Shown: positions 24,965 to 34,189, counted from the stretch's first letter. The stretch is DNA of 64,000 nucleotides from Nocardia crassostreae (GCF_001613405.1 NZ_BDCH01000020.1:1-64000); one strand, 5' to 3'. Notes: generated by a model not told the origin, from the letters alone. A program made the numbers and translations.

Positions 24965-26451
24965 TGTTCCGCAATGCCACCGACCCGCTGTTCCTGACCG
25001 ACGCCTACAAGCTGGACCACCGCCGCCAGTACCCGCCGGGCACCTCGCTGGTCTACTCCAACCTGACCCACCGCGCCTCGCGCATTCCCGGCGTCGACCA
25101 TGTCGTGCACTTCGGATTGCAGGCTTTCCTGCGGGATGTGCTGGAGGACGGCTTCGGCCGCTTCTTCGCCGCCGACGCCGATACCGTGTGCGCCGAGTAC
25201 GAGCACCGTGTGCAGGCCATTGTCGGGCCGAATCAGATTGGCAGCGAACACATTCGAGCCCTGCACCGGCTGGGCTACCTGCCGCTGTCGGTGCGCTCGC
25301 TGCCCGAGGGCACGCTGGTTCCGGTGCGCGTGCCCGTGCTGACCATCGAGAACACGCACCCGGACTTCTTCTGGCTGACCAACTATCTGGAAACCGCACT
25401 GTCGGCGGCCATTTGGCAGCCGTCGACCTCGGCGACCACGGCCTGGCGGCTGCGCCGGTTGCTGACCGAACGCGCCGAGGCGACCGGCGCCGATCCGGCG
25501 GCCGTCGACTTCCAGGGCCACGACTTCTCCTTCCGCGGCATGCCGGGCATCGAGGCGGCCGCCGCCTCCGGTGCGGGACACCTGCTGTCGTTCAGCGGTT
25601 CGGATTCACTGGTGTCGGAGGATTGGATTCGCTACTTCTACCCCGATGACTCGGGCGAGCCCATTCTGGCCTCGGTCGCGGCCACCGAGCATTCGGTCAT
25701 GTGCGCGGGCACAAAGGAATCCGAGGACGAGACCTATCGCCGCCTGCTGGAGCTGTACCCCGGCGGCATCGTCTCGGTGGTGAGCGACACCTTCGATCTG
25801 TGGCGCGTGCTCACTCGCACCCTGCCCGCGCTGTGCGATCGCATCATGGCCCGGGAGGGCACGTTGGTGATCCGTCCCGACTCCGGCGATCCGGAGACGA
25901 TTCTGTGCGGTACCGGCCGCGATGATTCGCCCGCCGGGCGGGGTGTGGTCCAGCTGTTGTGGGATGCCTTCGGCGGCAGCGTGAACGAGGCCGGGTACCG
26001 GGTGCTGGATCCGCACATCGGCGTCATCTACGGCGATTCCATCACCTACGACCGCGCGGATGCCATTACCGCCCGCCTGGCGGATCAGGGATTCGCTTCC
26101 ACCACAGTAGTTTTCGGTGTCGGGTCCTACACCTACCAGTATGTCACCCTCGATACTTTCTCCTCGGCCATGAAGGCGACCTATGTCGAGGTCGACGGCC
26201 GTGGGCGGGACATCTTCAAGGACCCGGTCACCGACTCCGGCACCAAGCGCTCGGCCAAGGGCAGGCTGGCCGTCGCCGCCGACGCCACCGGCGAACTGTA
26301 CGTCCAGGAACAGGCCACTCCGGCGCAGGAAGCCGCCAGCGCGCTCGAAGAGGTGTGGCGGGACGGCGCTTTCGTCCGCCGCGAGGGCTTCGCCGCCATC
26401 CGGGCCCGGCTGCGGGCGCAGACCGCGCCGCGCGTCCTGGCGGCGCGCTGA
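24964..26451 (+). CDS. nadV: Nicotinamide phosphoribosyltransferase (NAMPT family)
   Basis: A 495-residue NAMPT homologue. Clear signatures: LTDAYKLDHRRQYPPGTSLV at the N-terminus, DFQGHDFSFRGMPGIEAAAA and SGSDSL in the substrate site, EHSVMCAG, TLVIRPDSGDPETI, and GVGSYTYQYVTLDTFSSAMK then DIFKDPVTDSGTK near the end. NAMPT makes nicotinamide mononucleotide from nicotinamide and PRPP, the first step of NAD salvage. Its start overlaps the stop of the PRPP-synthetase-like gene. Namat enzymes of phage NAD-rebuilding pathways belong to the same fold, so the exact acceptor should be tested. Confidence 0.94.
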   Translation: MFRNATDPLFLTDAYKLDHRRQYPPGTSLVYSNLTHRASRIPGVDHVVHFGLQAFLRDVLEDGFGRFFAADADTVCAEYEHRVQAIVGPNQIGSEHIRALHRLGYLPLSVRSLPEGTLVPVRVPVLTIENTHPDFFWLTNYLETALSAAIWQPSTSATTAWRLRRLLTERAEATGADPAAVDFQGHDFSFRGMPGIEAAAASGAGHLLSFSGSDSLVSEDWIRYFYPDDSGEPILASVAATEHSVMCAGTKESEDETYRRLLELYPGGIVSVVSDTFDLWRVLTRTLPALCDRIMAREGTLVIRPDSGDPETILCGTGRDDSPAGRGVVQLLWDAFGGSVNEAGYRVLDPHIGVIYGDSITYDRADAITARLADQGFASTTVVFGVGSYTYQYVTLDTFSSAMKATYVEVDGRGRDIFKDPVTDSGTKRSAKGRLAVAADATGELYVQEQATPAQEAASALEEVWRDGAFVRREGFAAIRARLRAQTAPRVLAAR

Positions 26452-26474
26452 TCGCCACGTGATTCCCGGCAGGA

Positions 26475-26507
26475 TGGGCCACTCGATTAGTAGAGTCGGG
26501 TGGCCCA
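26475..26507. terminator. Candidate terminator after the NAD-salvage operon
   Basis: TGGGCCAC and GTGGCCCA form a perfect 8-bp stem around a 17-base loop that can pair further (TCGA with GTCGG in part). It starts 24 bases after the nadV stop and before the next gene. Confidence 0.5.
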
Positions 26508-26537
26508 CCCGTTTCGAGCCTCGAAGGGGCGTTGCCC

Positions 26538-27197
26538 ATGGTCGCAGACCGACTTGCCCAGAAATTCCACGCCGTCGACACGACCGCCCTGTGCGATGCG
26601 GACAAGACGCTGCGGGTCATGGACAGCGCCATGCGCCCGCGCTCGGCCGCCACGCGAATCATGGTTCCCGCGTTCACCGTTCGCTGTACGGCCGACTTCT
26701 TCGGCGCGCTGCGCGCCATCGAGAGCGCCGCGCCCGGTGATGTGGTGGTGGTGGACGGCGGCGGCAGCGAGATCGCGCTCGCCGGTGAGCTTTTCGCGCG
26801 CGGGGCGCTGGTGCGCGGGCTGGGCGGGATCATTGTCGACGGCGGGTACCGCGATATCGGGTATGTGCGCGGCTGTGCGCTGCCCATCTACAGCCGGTTC
26901 GTGACGCCCATGGCCGGAACCACCTCGGAACTGGGCGAACTCCAGGTGCGGGTCACCTGCGGCGGTGTGCCGGTGTCACCGGGCGATCTGGTCCTCGCCG
27001 ATGACGAGGGAGTGGTCGTGGTCGATCCGGACGAGGCCGAGGCGCTGCTGGATGCGGCGGCCGCCGTCAAACAGGCCGAGGCCCGGCTCATCGAGAAACT
27101 CGATGCCGGTGAGACCCTGAGCGACGGGCTCAATATCGCCGCGCACACCGCCGCGCTCGAATCCGGGAAGGCGTCGACGCTGCAATTCCTGTCGTGA
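26538..27197 (+). CDS. RraA-like / HMG aldolase-family protein
   Basis: A 219-residue cytoplasmic protein of the RraA fold. The pattern VRGLGGIIVDGGYRDIGYVR contains the Arg-Asp that binds metal and pyruvate in 4-hydroxy-4-methyl-2-oxoglutarate aldolases, preceded by PGDVVVVDGGG. The first 40 residues (FHAVDTTALCDADKTLRVMD) match the family start. ATG 26538 is chosen; TTG 26532 is in frame two codons earlier. It could be an aldolase/oxaloacetate decarboxylase or an RNase E inhibitor-like protein; members with the R-D pair are usually aldolases. Confidence 0.85.
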   Translation: MVADRLAQKFHAVDTTALCDADKTLRVMDSAMRPRSAATRIMVPAFTVRCTADFFGALRAIESAAPGDVVVVDGGGSEIALAGELFARGALVRGLGGIIVDGGYRDIGYVRGCALPIYSRFVTPMAGTTSELGELQVRVTCGGVPVSPGDLVLADDEGVVVVDPDEAEALLDAAAAVKQAEARLIEKLDAGETLSDGLNIAAHTAALESGKASTLQFLS

Positions 27198-27285
27198 ACC
27201 GGGGAGCGCGCGACTGACTTTCGTCAGTGCGATGATGGCCGATCGGCGGATCCGGCAGGCACATGCGATTTCTAGATTCGCTGGC

Positions 27286-28700
27286 ATGAAACGCCAGTTC
27301 ATCGGGGTGATTGCCGGTTCGGTCCTGCTCGCCGCCCTCGCCCCCGCCACCCCGGCCGACGGGCTGACGCCCGCGAGCATCGACCGGTATCTCGAACGAG
27401 CCATGGAATCCACCGGCCTGTCGGTGGTCGTGACCCGCGGGGGCGAGATCGTGCACGCCGCCGGATACGGGCACGACTCGCGGGGCGACGCGCTCACCGC
27501 GACCACGCCGATGCGAATCGCCTCGCTGAGCAAGTCGTTCACCGCCGCGGCCGTCATGACCTTGGTCGACAGCGGCGGGATCGCGCTGGATGCGCAGGTG
27601 GCGCAACAGCTGCCGGAATTCCGGCAGCTGTTGCGCGAGCGGCCTCGATCACGGTGCGGCAGTTGCTGAATCAGACCTCCGGACTGTCCGACACCACGGT
27701 GGACATCGGCGTGACGGAGACGGCCGCCTCCCTCGCCGAGTATGTGTCCGTCCTTGGCTCGGGCGCCTTGGCGGCCGCACCCGGGACGCAATGGCGGTAC
27801 TGCAATGCCAACTACAACGTGGCCGCCAGACTGGTCGAAGTGGCGTCGGGTCTGGGCTTCGGGGAGTACCTGAAGCGGCACGTTTTCGACCCGCTCGGCA
27901 TGACCGCCAGCGCCGTCGACGACGAAACCATCACACCGGCACGGGGATTCAATTCGCTCTTCGGCGTCTGGGTGGCACGGCCCGAGCTGCCGGGCTTCCT
28001 GGACGACAGCGGCAGCGGCGGCGTCGTCACGACCGCGGCCGATATGGGGCGCTGGTTGATCAGCCAGACGGGTGACGGAACCCAGTTGGTGACCGCACCC
28101 AGCCTGGAACTCATGCACACCCCGCGCGGCGATCACGACTACGGGATGGGCTGGAGCAAGGAGAACGTGGACGGCAACGACCTGCTCATGCATTCGGGAA
28201 ATCTGTTCACCTACAACGCCGTCCAGGCCATCGACCCCAGCACCGGCTACGGCTTCGCGGTGCTGGCCAACAGCGCCGCACTCCACGACGACACCTACGA
28301 CGTGCTCACGGGCCTCGTCGCCATGAGTCGCGGTGCGGCGCCGGAGATTCCGGGCGGTGACCGGCAGCGGTTCGAAGCCGCGCTGGCCCTCGTCGCTCTA
28401 CTGGCGCTGGGGCTGGGTGTGCTGGGTGTTTGGCGGTCGGGCCGGTGGGCGAGCCGCCGGGCAGGACAATCCAGGTGGCGCATCGGGCTTCGCCTGCTCC
28501 CAGTGCTCGCGCCCGCATTGCTGCTCGCGATGTATCCGCAGGCGATCTCGCTGCTCATGAACGGCCGCACCGTCACGTGGGCGCAGCTCACCTACTTCGC
28601 CGCGCCAATGATGATCACACTGGTGACCGTCGCCATCGCCGGGGTCGCCGTCGCCGTCGCGCGAGGGTGGTGGTTGGCCTCGGTAGGGTCGACCCAATGA
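27286..28700 (+). pseudogene. Secreted beta-lactamase-family serine hydrolase with frameshift
   Basis: ATG 27286 starts a signal peptide (MKRQFIGVIAGSVLLAALAP). The first frame holds SLSKSFTAAAV, the SxxK nucleophile motif, and ends uselessly at 27669. The second frame resumes with VRQLLNQTSGLSD and carries YCNANYNVA (YxN) and LLMHSGNLFTY (HxG), followed by three C-terminal membrane helices. One G is missing near 27641 (CGGGCC to CGGCC), five bases after a 36-base perfect palindrome. Intact members are D-alanyl-D-alanine peptidases or esterases acting outside the membrane. The stop overlaps the downstream kinase gene, so all three belonged to one operon. Confidence 0.85.
27601..27636. repeat. 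36-base perfect palindrome within a coding region
   Basis: The 18-base half GCGCAACAGCTGCCGGAA is followed at once by its exact reverse complement, with no spacer; the flanking bases do not pair. It encodes AQQLPEFRQLLR. Such a perfect palindrome would form a cruciform or strong hairpin and invites slippage, and the frameshift of the host gene is 5 bases beyond it. Confidence 0.9.
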
Positions 28701-29689
28701 GGGACCGGGCGAGCTTGGCGTTGATCGGGGCGATCTGCCTGCTCAACGGCTGGTTCATCGACTACCTGCCACTGTGGCGGCAGATGGTGTTCCTGCTCCT
28801 GGTCATCCTCGCGTACCTACACGGTCGCCATTGCCAGGGACGAAACGCCTGGGCCATCCTCGGAGCGGCGGCAGTGCCCGGATTCGCCGTCATGCCCCTG
28901 AATTTCGCCACCGGCTTCGGCGCGGTGGCGTGCCTCGGCGTCTTCGTGCTCCTGCCCTGGCTGGCGGGCCGCTTCCGCCGCCAGCAAGCCGACTTGGTGC
29001 ACGCCGGACGAGCACGCGTCACCCAGCTGGAACGCGAACGCGAACTCGTCGCCGAACAAGCCGAACTGCGCGAACGCGCCCGCATAGCCGCCGATATGCA
29101 CGACTCGCTCGGACACGAACTGGCCCTGATCGCCGTGCGCGCCGGTGCGCTGGAACTGGATCCCGAACTGGGCGACCGGCACCGGGCGGCGGTAGCCCAG
29201 CTCCGGGAATCCGCGACCACGGCCACCGACCGCCTGCGCCACACCGTGGGCCTGCTGCGCGAGAAGGCCGCCGCCCCCACCAACCCGGCCGACGAATCCA
29301 TTGCCGCACTGGTCGATCGCGCCCGCGCCGCCGGACTGGCGGTCGAGCTGCGCCAGCCCGCCCTGCTCACCCTGCCGCTCCCCGTGGCCACGGCGCTGCA
29401 CCGGGTGGTACAGGAATCGCTGACCAATGCCTCCCGGCACGCGCCCGGTACGGCCGTCACCGTGCGCATAGACCAGCTTCCCGAAGTCGTAACCGTCACC
29501 GTGCGTAATACCGCCCCCGCCGAGGACGGCGCCGAGAAGCGGGAATCGCCTGGCGGCGGTAGCGGTTTGGCTTCGTTGCGGGAGCGTGTGAGCGTGCTCG
29601 GCGGCGACCTGCACGCCGGGCCCGACGATGACGGGTTCGCGGTGATCGCGCGAATCCCGTTCGAACAGACAGGAATCCAGCGGCGGTGA
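28697..29689 (+). CDS. Sensor histidine kinase, NarL/DesK type
   Basis: A 330-residue membrane kinase. Residues 1-95 contain several hydrophobic segments (LALIGAICLLNGWFIDYLPL, AVACLGVFVLLPWLAG). The phosphoacceptor is in RIAADMHDSLGHELALIAVR. The ATPase domain has VVQESLTNASRHAPGTAVTV (N box) and GSGLASLRERVSVLGGDL. ATG 28697 overlaps the stop of the serine hydrolase (ATGA). With the following regulator it forms a complete two-component pair; the signal is unknown but may be envelope-related given the linked hydrolase. Confidence 0.92.
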   Translation: MRDRASLALIGAICLLNGWFIDYLPLWRQMVFLLLVILAYLHGRHCQGRNAWAILGAAAVPGFAVMPLNFATGFGAVACLGVFVLLPWLAGRFRRQQADLVHAGRARVTQLERERELVAEQAELRERARIAADMHDSLGHELALIAVRAGALELDPELGDRHRAAVAQLRESATTATDRLRHTVGLLREKAAAPTNPADESIAALVDRARAAGLAVELRQPALLTLPLPVATALHRVVQESLTNASRHAPGTAVTVRIDQLPEVVTVTVRNTAPAEDGAEKRESPGGGSGLASLRERVSVLGGDLHAGPDDDGFAVIARIPFEQTGIQRR

Positions 29690-30336
29690 CGATTCGGGTG
29701 GTGCTGGCGGACGACGAGGCCATGATTCGTGCGGGGATTCGGGCGATTCTGACCACCGATCCGGATATCGAGGTGGTGGGCGGGGCAGGGGACGGGCGCG
29801 AAGCCATCGAGCTGGCGTACGCGCACCGGCCCGATCTGGTTCTGCTCGATATCCGCATGCCCCGCCTCGACGGGCTGGGGGCCGCCGCCGAGCTGCGCAC
29901 CGCGCTGCCCGAGGTCGGCGTCGTCCTGCTCACCACCTTCGACGAGGACGAATACGTCGCGCGGGCACTCGAACTGAGCGTCGGCGGATTCCTGCTGAAA
30001 GCCTCCGACCCGCGCGAGCTGATCCTCGGGGTCCGTGCGGTTGCGGGCGGCGCGGCGTACCTCGCGCCCCGCATTGCCCAGAAGGTCATCGCGCAGCTTG
30101 GCGGCGGCGATCTCGGCAAGGCCACCGCCGCGCGCGCCCGGCTGGAGCCGCTCACCGAGCGGGAGCGTGCGGTGCTGGCGCGCGTCGGCCGGGGCCTGTC
30201 CAATCAGGAGATCGGCGCGGAGCTGTTCCTCTCGGAAGGCACCGTGAAATTTCATGTCAGCGCGGTTCTTCGGCAGCTCGGGCTGAAGAATCGGGTGCAA
30301 GCGGCCATCCTGGCCTACGAGGCCGGACTGGGCTGA
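29686..30336 (+). CDS. NarL/LuxR-type response regulator
   Basis: A 216-residue regulator. The receiver has acidic pair ADDEAM, phosphoacceptor Asp in LVLLDIRMPRLDG, Thr in LLTTFD and Lys in FLLKAS. The C-terminal LuxR helix-turn-helix reads LTERERAVLARVGRGLSNQE then LFLSEGTVKFHVSAVLRQLG. The start overlaps the kinase stop, and the last 22 bases overlap the end of the convergent carboxylesterase gene. Confidence 0.94.
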   Translation: MTIRVVLADDEAMIRAGIRAILTTDPDIEVVGGAGDGREAIELAYAHRPDLVLLDIRMPRLDGLGAAAELRTALPEVGVVLLTTFDEDEYVARALELSVGGFLLKASDPRELILGVRAVAGGAAYLAPRIAQKVIAQLGGGDLGKATAARARLEPLTERERAVLARVGRGLSNQEIGAELFLSEGTVKFHVSAVLRQLGLKNRVQAAILAYEAGLG

Positions 30337-31937
30337 CTCCAGAGGTCGCAGTGGTGGTCGGCGAGATCCGTGACGGCGAGGCCGCCGGGATCCGAAGACA
30401 GCCGCAGCGCGCGGTGATCCTCGGCGGTGAGCCGCGGCCAGGCGGGCAATCCCGCCGTATTCGGGTCACCGGTGCGCAGGAACCGCGTCCAGTAATCAAC
30501 CATGGCCGCGGCCAGCGGCTGTGAGCCCGCCGCCACCGGGCCCGGGGACGGGGTCATATCGAAGAGGTAGGTCAGTTCCGAGCCGTGGGAGGCTCCGGCC
30601 GGAAGGTCCGGTGTGAGCGGCAGCAGGGGAAGGGCTGCGGGATCGGCGAACTCGTAGCCGAACACCGGTACGTGCGCGGCCAGGGCGCGGGCGGCAGCAC
30701 TGGTCGCGCACATCCAGCTGTAGTCCGACAGCACCGCCGACAGCGCGGCCGCCGGTGTCGAATACGCGCTCAGTGGATAGGCGGCCTCGATCTCGGCGGC
30801 CCGGGAACCGAAGGCCGTATCGAGAGCGGCGCGGTAGTACTCGGCGGTGAGGGGCGCGCCGTACTGGGCTTCGAGCCCGGCGACCCACAGCGAATGGCCG
30901 TGCGCGACTTCACCGATGAGCACCGGCACGCGGGCGAATATCCCGGCCCGCAGGGCATCGATCGGATTGTCCGGCACCGTCGGCGTGCCGTAGGTGATGG
31001 TGGTGAAGCCGGGCCACAGCTCCCGCACGGTCTCCGCCGGTACCGCCCGCAGGCATGCGGCCACCGTCGCCGGATCCGTACAGCCCAGCTCGGTGGCGGC
31101 CCCGAGCGCCAGTGGTTCGTTGTCCGTGCGCGAACGGTAGGGCGCGACCGCCGGTCCGTCCGCGTACAGCGCACCCGCGGGCCAGCGCGTTGCGCAGGAA
31201 CCGCTCTGGATGATCGCCTTGTCGAACAACTGCTCGGCCCCCGGCCGCGTCAGCTGTGCGCACACACTGAATCCGCCGTAGGACTCGCCCGCGACGGTCA
31301 CATTGCGGGCATCGCCACCGAAGGCCGCAATGTTCTCGCGCACCCAGCGCAGAGCCATGGCCTGATCCTGCAATCCGAGATTCCCCCCGCCCGCCGCGAA
31401 GGCCGGATGATTGAAGAACCCGAAAGCGCCCAGCCGATAGTTCACGGTGACCACCACCGCCCCGCGCGCGACGAACTCCCGGGGCGTGTAATCGGCTCCC
31501 GCGCCGATATATCCGCCGCCGCCGTGAATCCACACCAGCACCGGCGCGGCATCCGCGCGCGAGGGAGCGGTGACATTCAGATACAGGCAGTCCTCCTGGA
31601 GCACCGTCGCCGAAGTCTCGCCCGGCGGCTGCGCGCACGCCGGGGTCGGCCCGGTCGCCTCCCGGGTCCCGGTCCACGGCGGCACCGGTTGCGGAGGCTC
31701 CCAGCGCAACTCACCCACCGGCGGCCGCGCGTACGGAATCGCACTGAACTGCCGCTGCCCCGCCTCGCCGAGGTGCCCGCGCAGCTCCCCGGCGGTCGTG
31801 GTCACCACCGGATCCGCCGTCGCCGCGCCGTCGTCGGCCGCACAGCCCGCGATCAGTGCGAGCACGCACCCGGCCACCAGCGCCCCGCGAATCCGCGTAG
31901 TCACGAACGGCGTGGAAGTGGTTGTGGTCGAGCTCAT
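30315..31937 (-). CDS. Carboxylesterase type B lipoprotein
   Basis: A 540-residue exported esterase. A signal peptide ends in the lipobox LIAGC (LALIAGCAADD), predicting a lipid-anchored protein on the outer face of the membrane. Type-B signatures are EDCLYLNVTAPS, VWIHGGGGYIG (oxyanion hole), VTVAGESYGGFSVC (nucleophile Ser) and GASHGSELTYLF (His). ATG 31937 follows GAGGATGAGAG. It is divergent from a TetR gene whose likely operators lie in between, so it is probably TetR-controlled. Substrate unknown; the family hydrolyses short- and medium-chain esters. Confidence 0.92.
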   Translation of the reverse strand: MSSTTTTSTPFVTTRIRGALVAGCVLALIAGCAADDGAATADPVVTTTAGELRGHLGEAGQRQFSAIPYARPPVGELRWEPPQPVPPWTGTREATGPTPACAQPPGETSATVLQEDCLYLNVTAPSRADAAPVLVWIHGGGGYIGAGADYTPREFVARGAVVVTVNYRLGAFGFFNHPAFAAGGGNLGLQDQAMALRWVRENIAAFGGDARNVTVAGESYGGFSVCAQLTRPGAEQLFDKAIIQSGSCATRWPAGALYADGPAVAPYRSRTDNEPLALGAATELGCTDPATVAACLRAVPAETVRELWPGFTTITYGTPTVPDNPIDALRAGIFARVPVLIGEVAHGHSLWVAGLEAQYGAPLTAEYYRAALDTAFGSRAAEIEAAYPLSAYSTPAAALSAVLSDYSWMCATSAAARALAAHVPVFGYEFADPAALPLLPLTPDLPAGASHGSELTYLFDMTPSPGPVAAGSQPLAAAMVDYWTRFLRTGDPNTAGLPAWPRLTAEDHRALRLSSDPGGLAVTDLADHHCDLWSQPSPAS

Positions 31938-31954
31938 CTCTCATCCTCCCGCTG

Positions 31955-32017
31955 TTCCGATGCGCTTGGATCGGTACGGAGGAGGTTATCGTGGTACCGA
32001 TGCGGCTGCATCGGTAC
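31955..32017. promoter_or_regulatory. Twin TetR operators between esterase and tetR
   Basis: The second site is a perfect 10-bp inverted repeat GTACCGATGC-ggct-GCATCGGTAC at 31994-32017. The first, at about 31955-31976, is a degenerate copy (CCGAT-n8-ATCGG) followed by the same GGTACGNAGGA tail, so the two units form a direct repeat 40 bases apart. Both lie between the divergent starts, where a TetR dimer would block both promoters. Confidence 0.75.
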
Positions 32018-32058
32018 GAAGGATGATTCACCATCGATCACGAGGATGAGGACGACGC

Positions 32059-32652
32059 ATGCCGCGACAGGTCGACCACGACGCCCGGCGCACCGCCATT
32101 GCCCAGGCGGTGTGCGAGCTGATCGCCGAACGCGGGATCGAAGGGGCCACCCTGCGGGAAACCGCCGATCGCGCAGGGGTTTCCATGGGGGCGGTGCAGC
32201 GGGCATTTCCCAAGGACGGCATGCTGCGGTTCGCGCTCGACCATATTGCGGCGCAGCTCAAGGAGCGCGCGGACGCGCGCGTCGCGGCCTCCGGGGCGCC
32301 GAAGTCGGCGCGGACGCTGTTGACGGTGGTGCTGGAGGCGCTCGTGCTCGCCGATGGCGATCAGCAGATCGCGGCGCGGGTGTGGCTGGCCTTCCTCGCG
32401 CACTCGGCCACCCGGGCGGATTTCGCGGAGGTCATTCGCATCGCGCTGCGGGACACTCACGGGCTCATCGTCTGGTTGCTCGAATACGGGCGCGGCAGCG
32501 GGGAGTTCCGCGACGATGTCGAGGCGGCGCCGACCGCGCGCGCCTTGCAGGCCCTGGCCGACGGGCTCACGCAGCACATTGTGGTCGGGCATGTCACCGT
32601 CGCCGAAACCCGCGACCTCATCGAGCGGGCCGTGCGACCGCTGTTGGCCTGA
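32059..32652 (+). CDS. TetR-family repressor
   Basis: A 197-residue TetR protein. The helix-turn-helix is in residues 10-55 (RRTAIAQAVCELIAERGIEG, then GVSMGAVQRAFPKDGMLRFA). The C-terminal ligand domain is all-helical (LLTVVLEALVLADGDQQIAA, ALADGLTQHIVVGH) and resembles BetI-like actinomycete regulators. It probably represses itself and the divergent carboxylesterase through the twin repeats in the gap. Confidence 0.92.
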   Translation: MPRQVDHDARRTAIAQAVCELIAERGIEGATLRETADRAGVSMGAVQRAFPKDGMLRFALDHIAAQLKERADARVAASGAPKSARTLLTVVLEALVLADGDQQIAARVWLAFLAHSATRADFAEVIRIALRDTHGLIVWLLEYGRGSGEFRDDVEAAPTARALQALADGLTQHIVVGHVTVAETRDLIERAVRPLLA

Positions 32653-32736
32653 GTGCGCACCGTGCGCCTGACCATTCACATTGCCTCACCGCAAGGTCCA
32701 TGCCAGCCTGGATGCAGAGGTGCGTAGGAGGCAGTC

Positions 32737-33069
32737 GTGAGGCACCAGGCCGGGCTCGAGCAGGCCGCGACGCTGCGGGTCGCCGTCGAGTTCACCGACA
32801 GCCGTTCGCTCGGGATCACCTGGGCGCCGGAAACCGCCGCGCACAAGAAGTTCGAGTACGCGCGCATCTTCCTGGTGGCATTGCACGAGGAACCGCACCG
32901 GACGTATCTCGATATCGTGGAACGGCACCCGTGGACGTCGATTCAGCTGCCGGGGACCCTGGCCGAGGGCGACTACGCCATCGAGGTCGATGCCTACGGC
33001 AGTGCGAGCTGGGGTGACGGTCGGCTCGAGGCGCGCGGGCGCAGCGGCACGTTCCGGATCGATTCCTGA
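32737..33069 (+). CDS. Hypothetical 110-residue protein
   Basis: GTG 32737 follows TAGGAGGCAGTC, a strong ribosome site. The product has no signal peptide or membrane helix and looks like a beta-sandwich (LRVAVEFTDSRSLGITWAPE, EGDYAIEVDAYGSASWGDG), but no family is recognised. Codon use matches the neighbours. It lies alone between a TetR gene and a secreted esterase. Confidence 0.65.
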   Translation: MRHQAGLEQAATLRVAVEFTDSRSLGITWAPETAAHKKFEYARIFLVALHEEPHRTYLDIVERHPWTSIQLPGTLAEGDYAIEVDAYGSASWGDGRLEARGRSGTFRIDS

Positions 33070-33174
33070 AACACGATCGACATCGACACGCGGATAAGAA
33101 ATATCCGCGCGGACGCGACTTTTTCACATATTGTGACACCGGCGTCCGGATAGACATCCCGATGGTGGAAGTCG

Positions 33175-34149
33175 ATGACCGTGAATCAACGCAGAGCAAC
33201 CTTCGCGGCGGTCCTCACAATGGGATTGCTGCTTGTCACCGCCCGCACCGCCGAGGCTGAACCCGCGAATATCAGCGAGATCGTCCGAATCGCGGAATTG
33301 AGCCCCGAGCGGTCCCAGTTGTCGGTGTATTCCGCCGCCATGCGGCGGATGACCACCGTCGATGTCCTGCACCCGGCCGGAGATGCGCTCCGGCCGGCCT
33401 ATTACCTGCTCGACGGCGTCGATACCGGTCCGGCCGAGACCAATTGGACGCAGCGGACCGATATCGTGTCCTTTTTCGCCGACAAGAATGTAAATGTTAT
33501 GTTACCAATCGGTGGAAAAGGAAGCTATTACACCGATTGGCAGCGGCCCGAACCGGCCCTGGGCGGCGAGCTCAAATGGGAGACCTTCCTGACCGAGGAG
33601 CTGCCCCCGCTCATCGACGAGCGGTTCCACGGCACCGGCCGCAATGCGATCGGCGGGCTGTCCATGGGCGCGGCCTCGGCCGCCGTGCTCGCCACCCGGC
33701 ATCCCGCGCTCTACCGGGGACTGGCCATGTTCAGCGGCTGCCCCGACACGCTCAGTGACGAGGCGCGCATGGCAATTCGGCACGCCATCGGCTGGGTCGG
33801 CGGCAATCCGGACAATATGTGGGGCTGGGACGGCGACCCGGCCTGGGCGGCGCACGATCCCATGACCAATGCCGCGGCGCTGGCGGGCAAGACGGTGTAC
33901 GTCTCCTCCGGCAACGGGATGCCCGGCCTGGCCAGCCTCACCGATCCACTCATGCCGCAGGCCGTGACATTCGGGGCGATCCTGGAGTACGGAATTCACG
34001 ACTGCACCATCGATTTCCAGCGGCGCATCGCCGCGGTCGGCGTCCGGGCGAATTTCGTACTGCGCCCGGACGGAACCCACTCCTGGCCGTACTGGCAGCA
34101 GGATCTCCACGATTCCTGGCCATTTATGAACGCAGCGTTAAGCGAATGA
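33175..34149 (+). CDS. Secreted mycolyltransferase-like esterase, divergent paralogue
   Basis: A 324-residue exported protein; signal peptide MTVNQRRATFAAVLTMGLLL with cleavage near TAEAEP. Antigen-85 hallmarks: NVMLPIGGKGSYYTDW, LKWETFLTEELP, catalytic serine in IGGLSMGAASAA and histidine in DGTHSWPYWQQD. It is shorter than the other two paralogues around residue 130, where they carry a long insert. Expected to act on mycolates or related esters in the envelope. The A/T-rich 100 bases before it probably hold its promoter. Confidence 0.88.
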   Translation: MTVNQRRATFAAVLTMGLLLVTARTAEAEPANISEIVRIAELSPERSQLSVYSAAMRRMTTVDVLHPAGDALRPAYYLLDGVDTGPAETNWTQRTDIVSFFADKNVNVMLPIGGKGSYYTDWQRPEPALGGELKWETFLTEELPPLIDERFHGTGRNAIGGLSMGAASAAVLATRHPALYRGLAMFSGCPDTLSDEARMAIRHAIGWVGGNPDNMWGWDGDPAWAAHDPMTNAAALAGKTVYVSSGNGMPGLASLTDPLMPQAVTFGAILEYGIHDCTIDFQRRIAAVGVRANFVLRPDGTHSWPYWQQDLHDSWPFMNAALSE

Positions 34150-34189
34150 CAACAAATGCCCGGCAATGTCGAATGGAGGATGGCGAATC

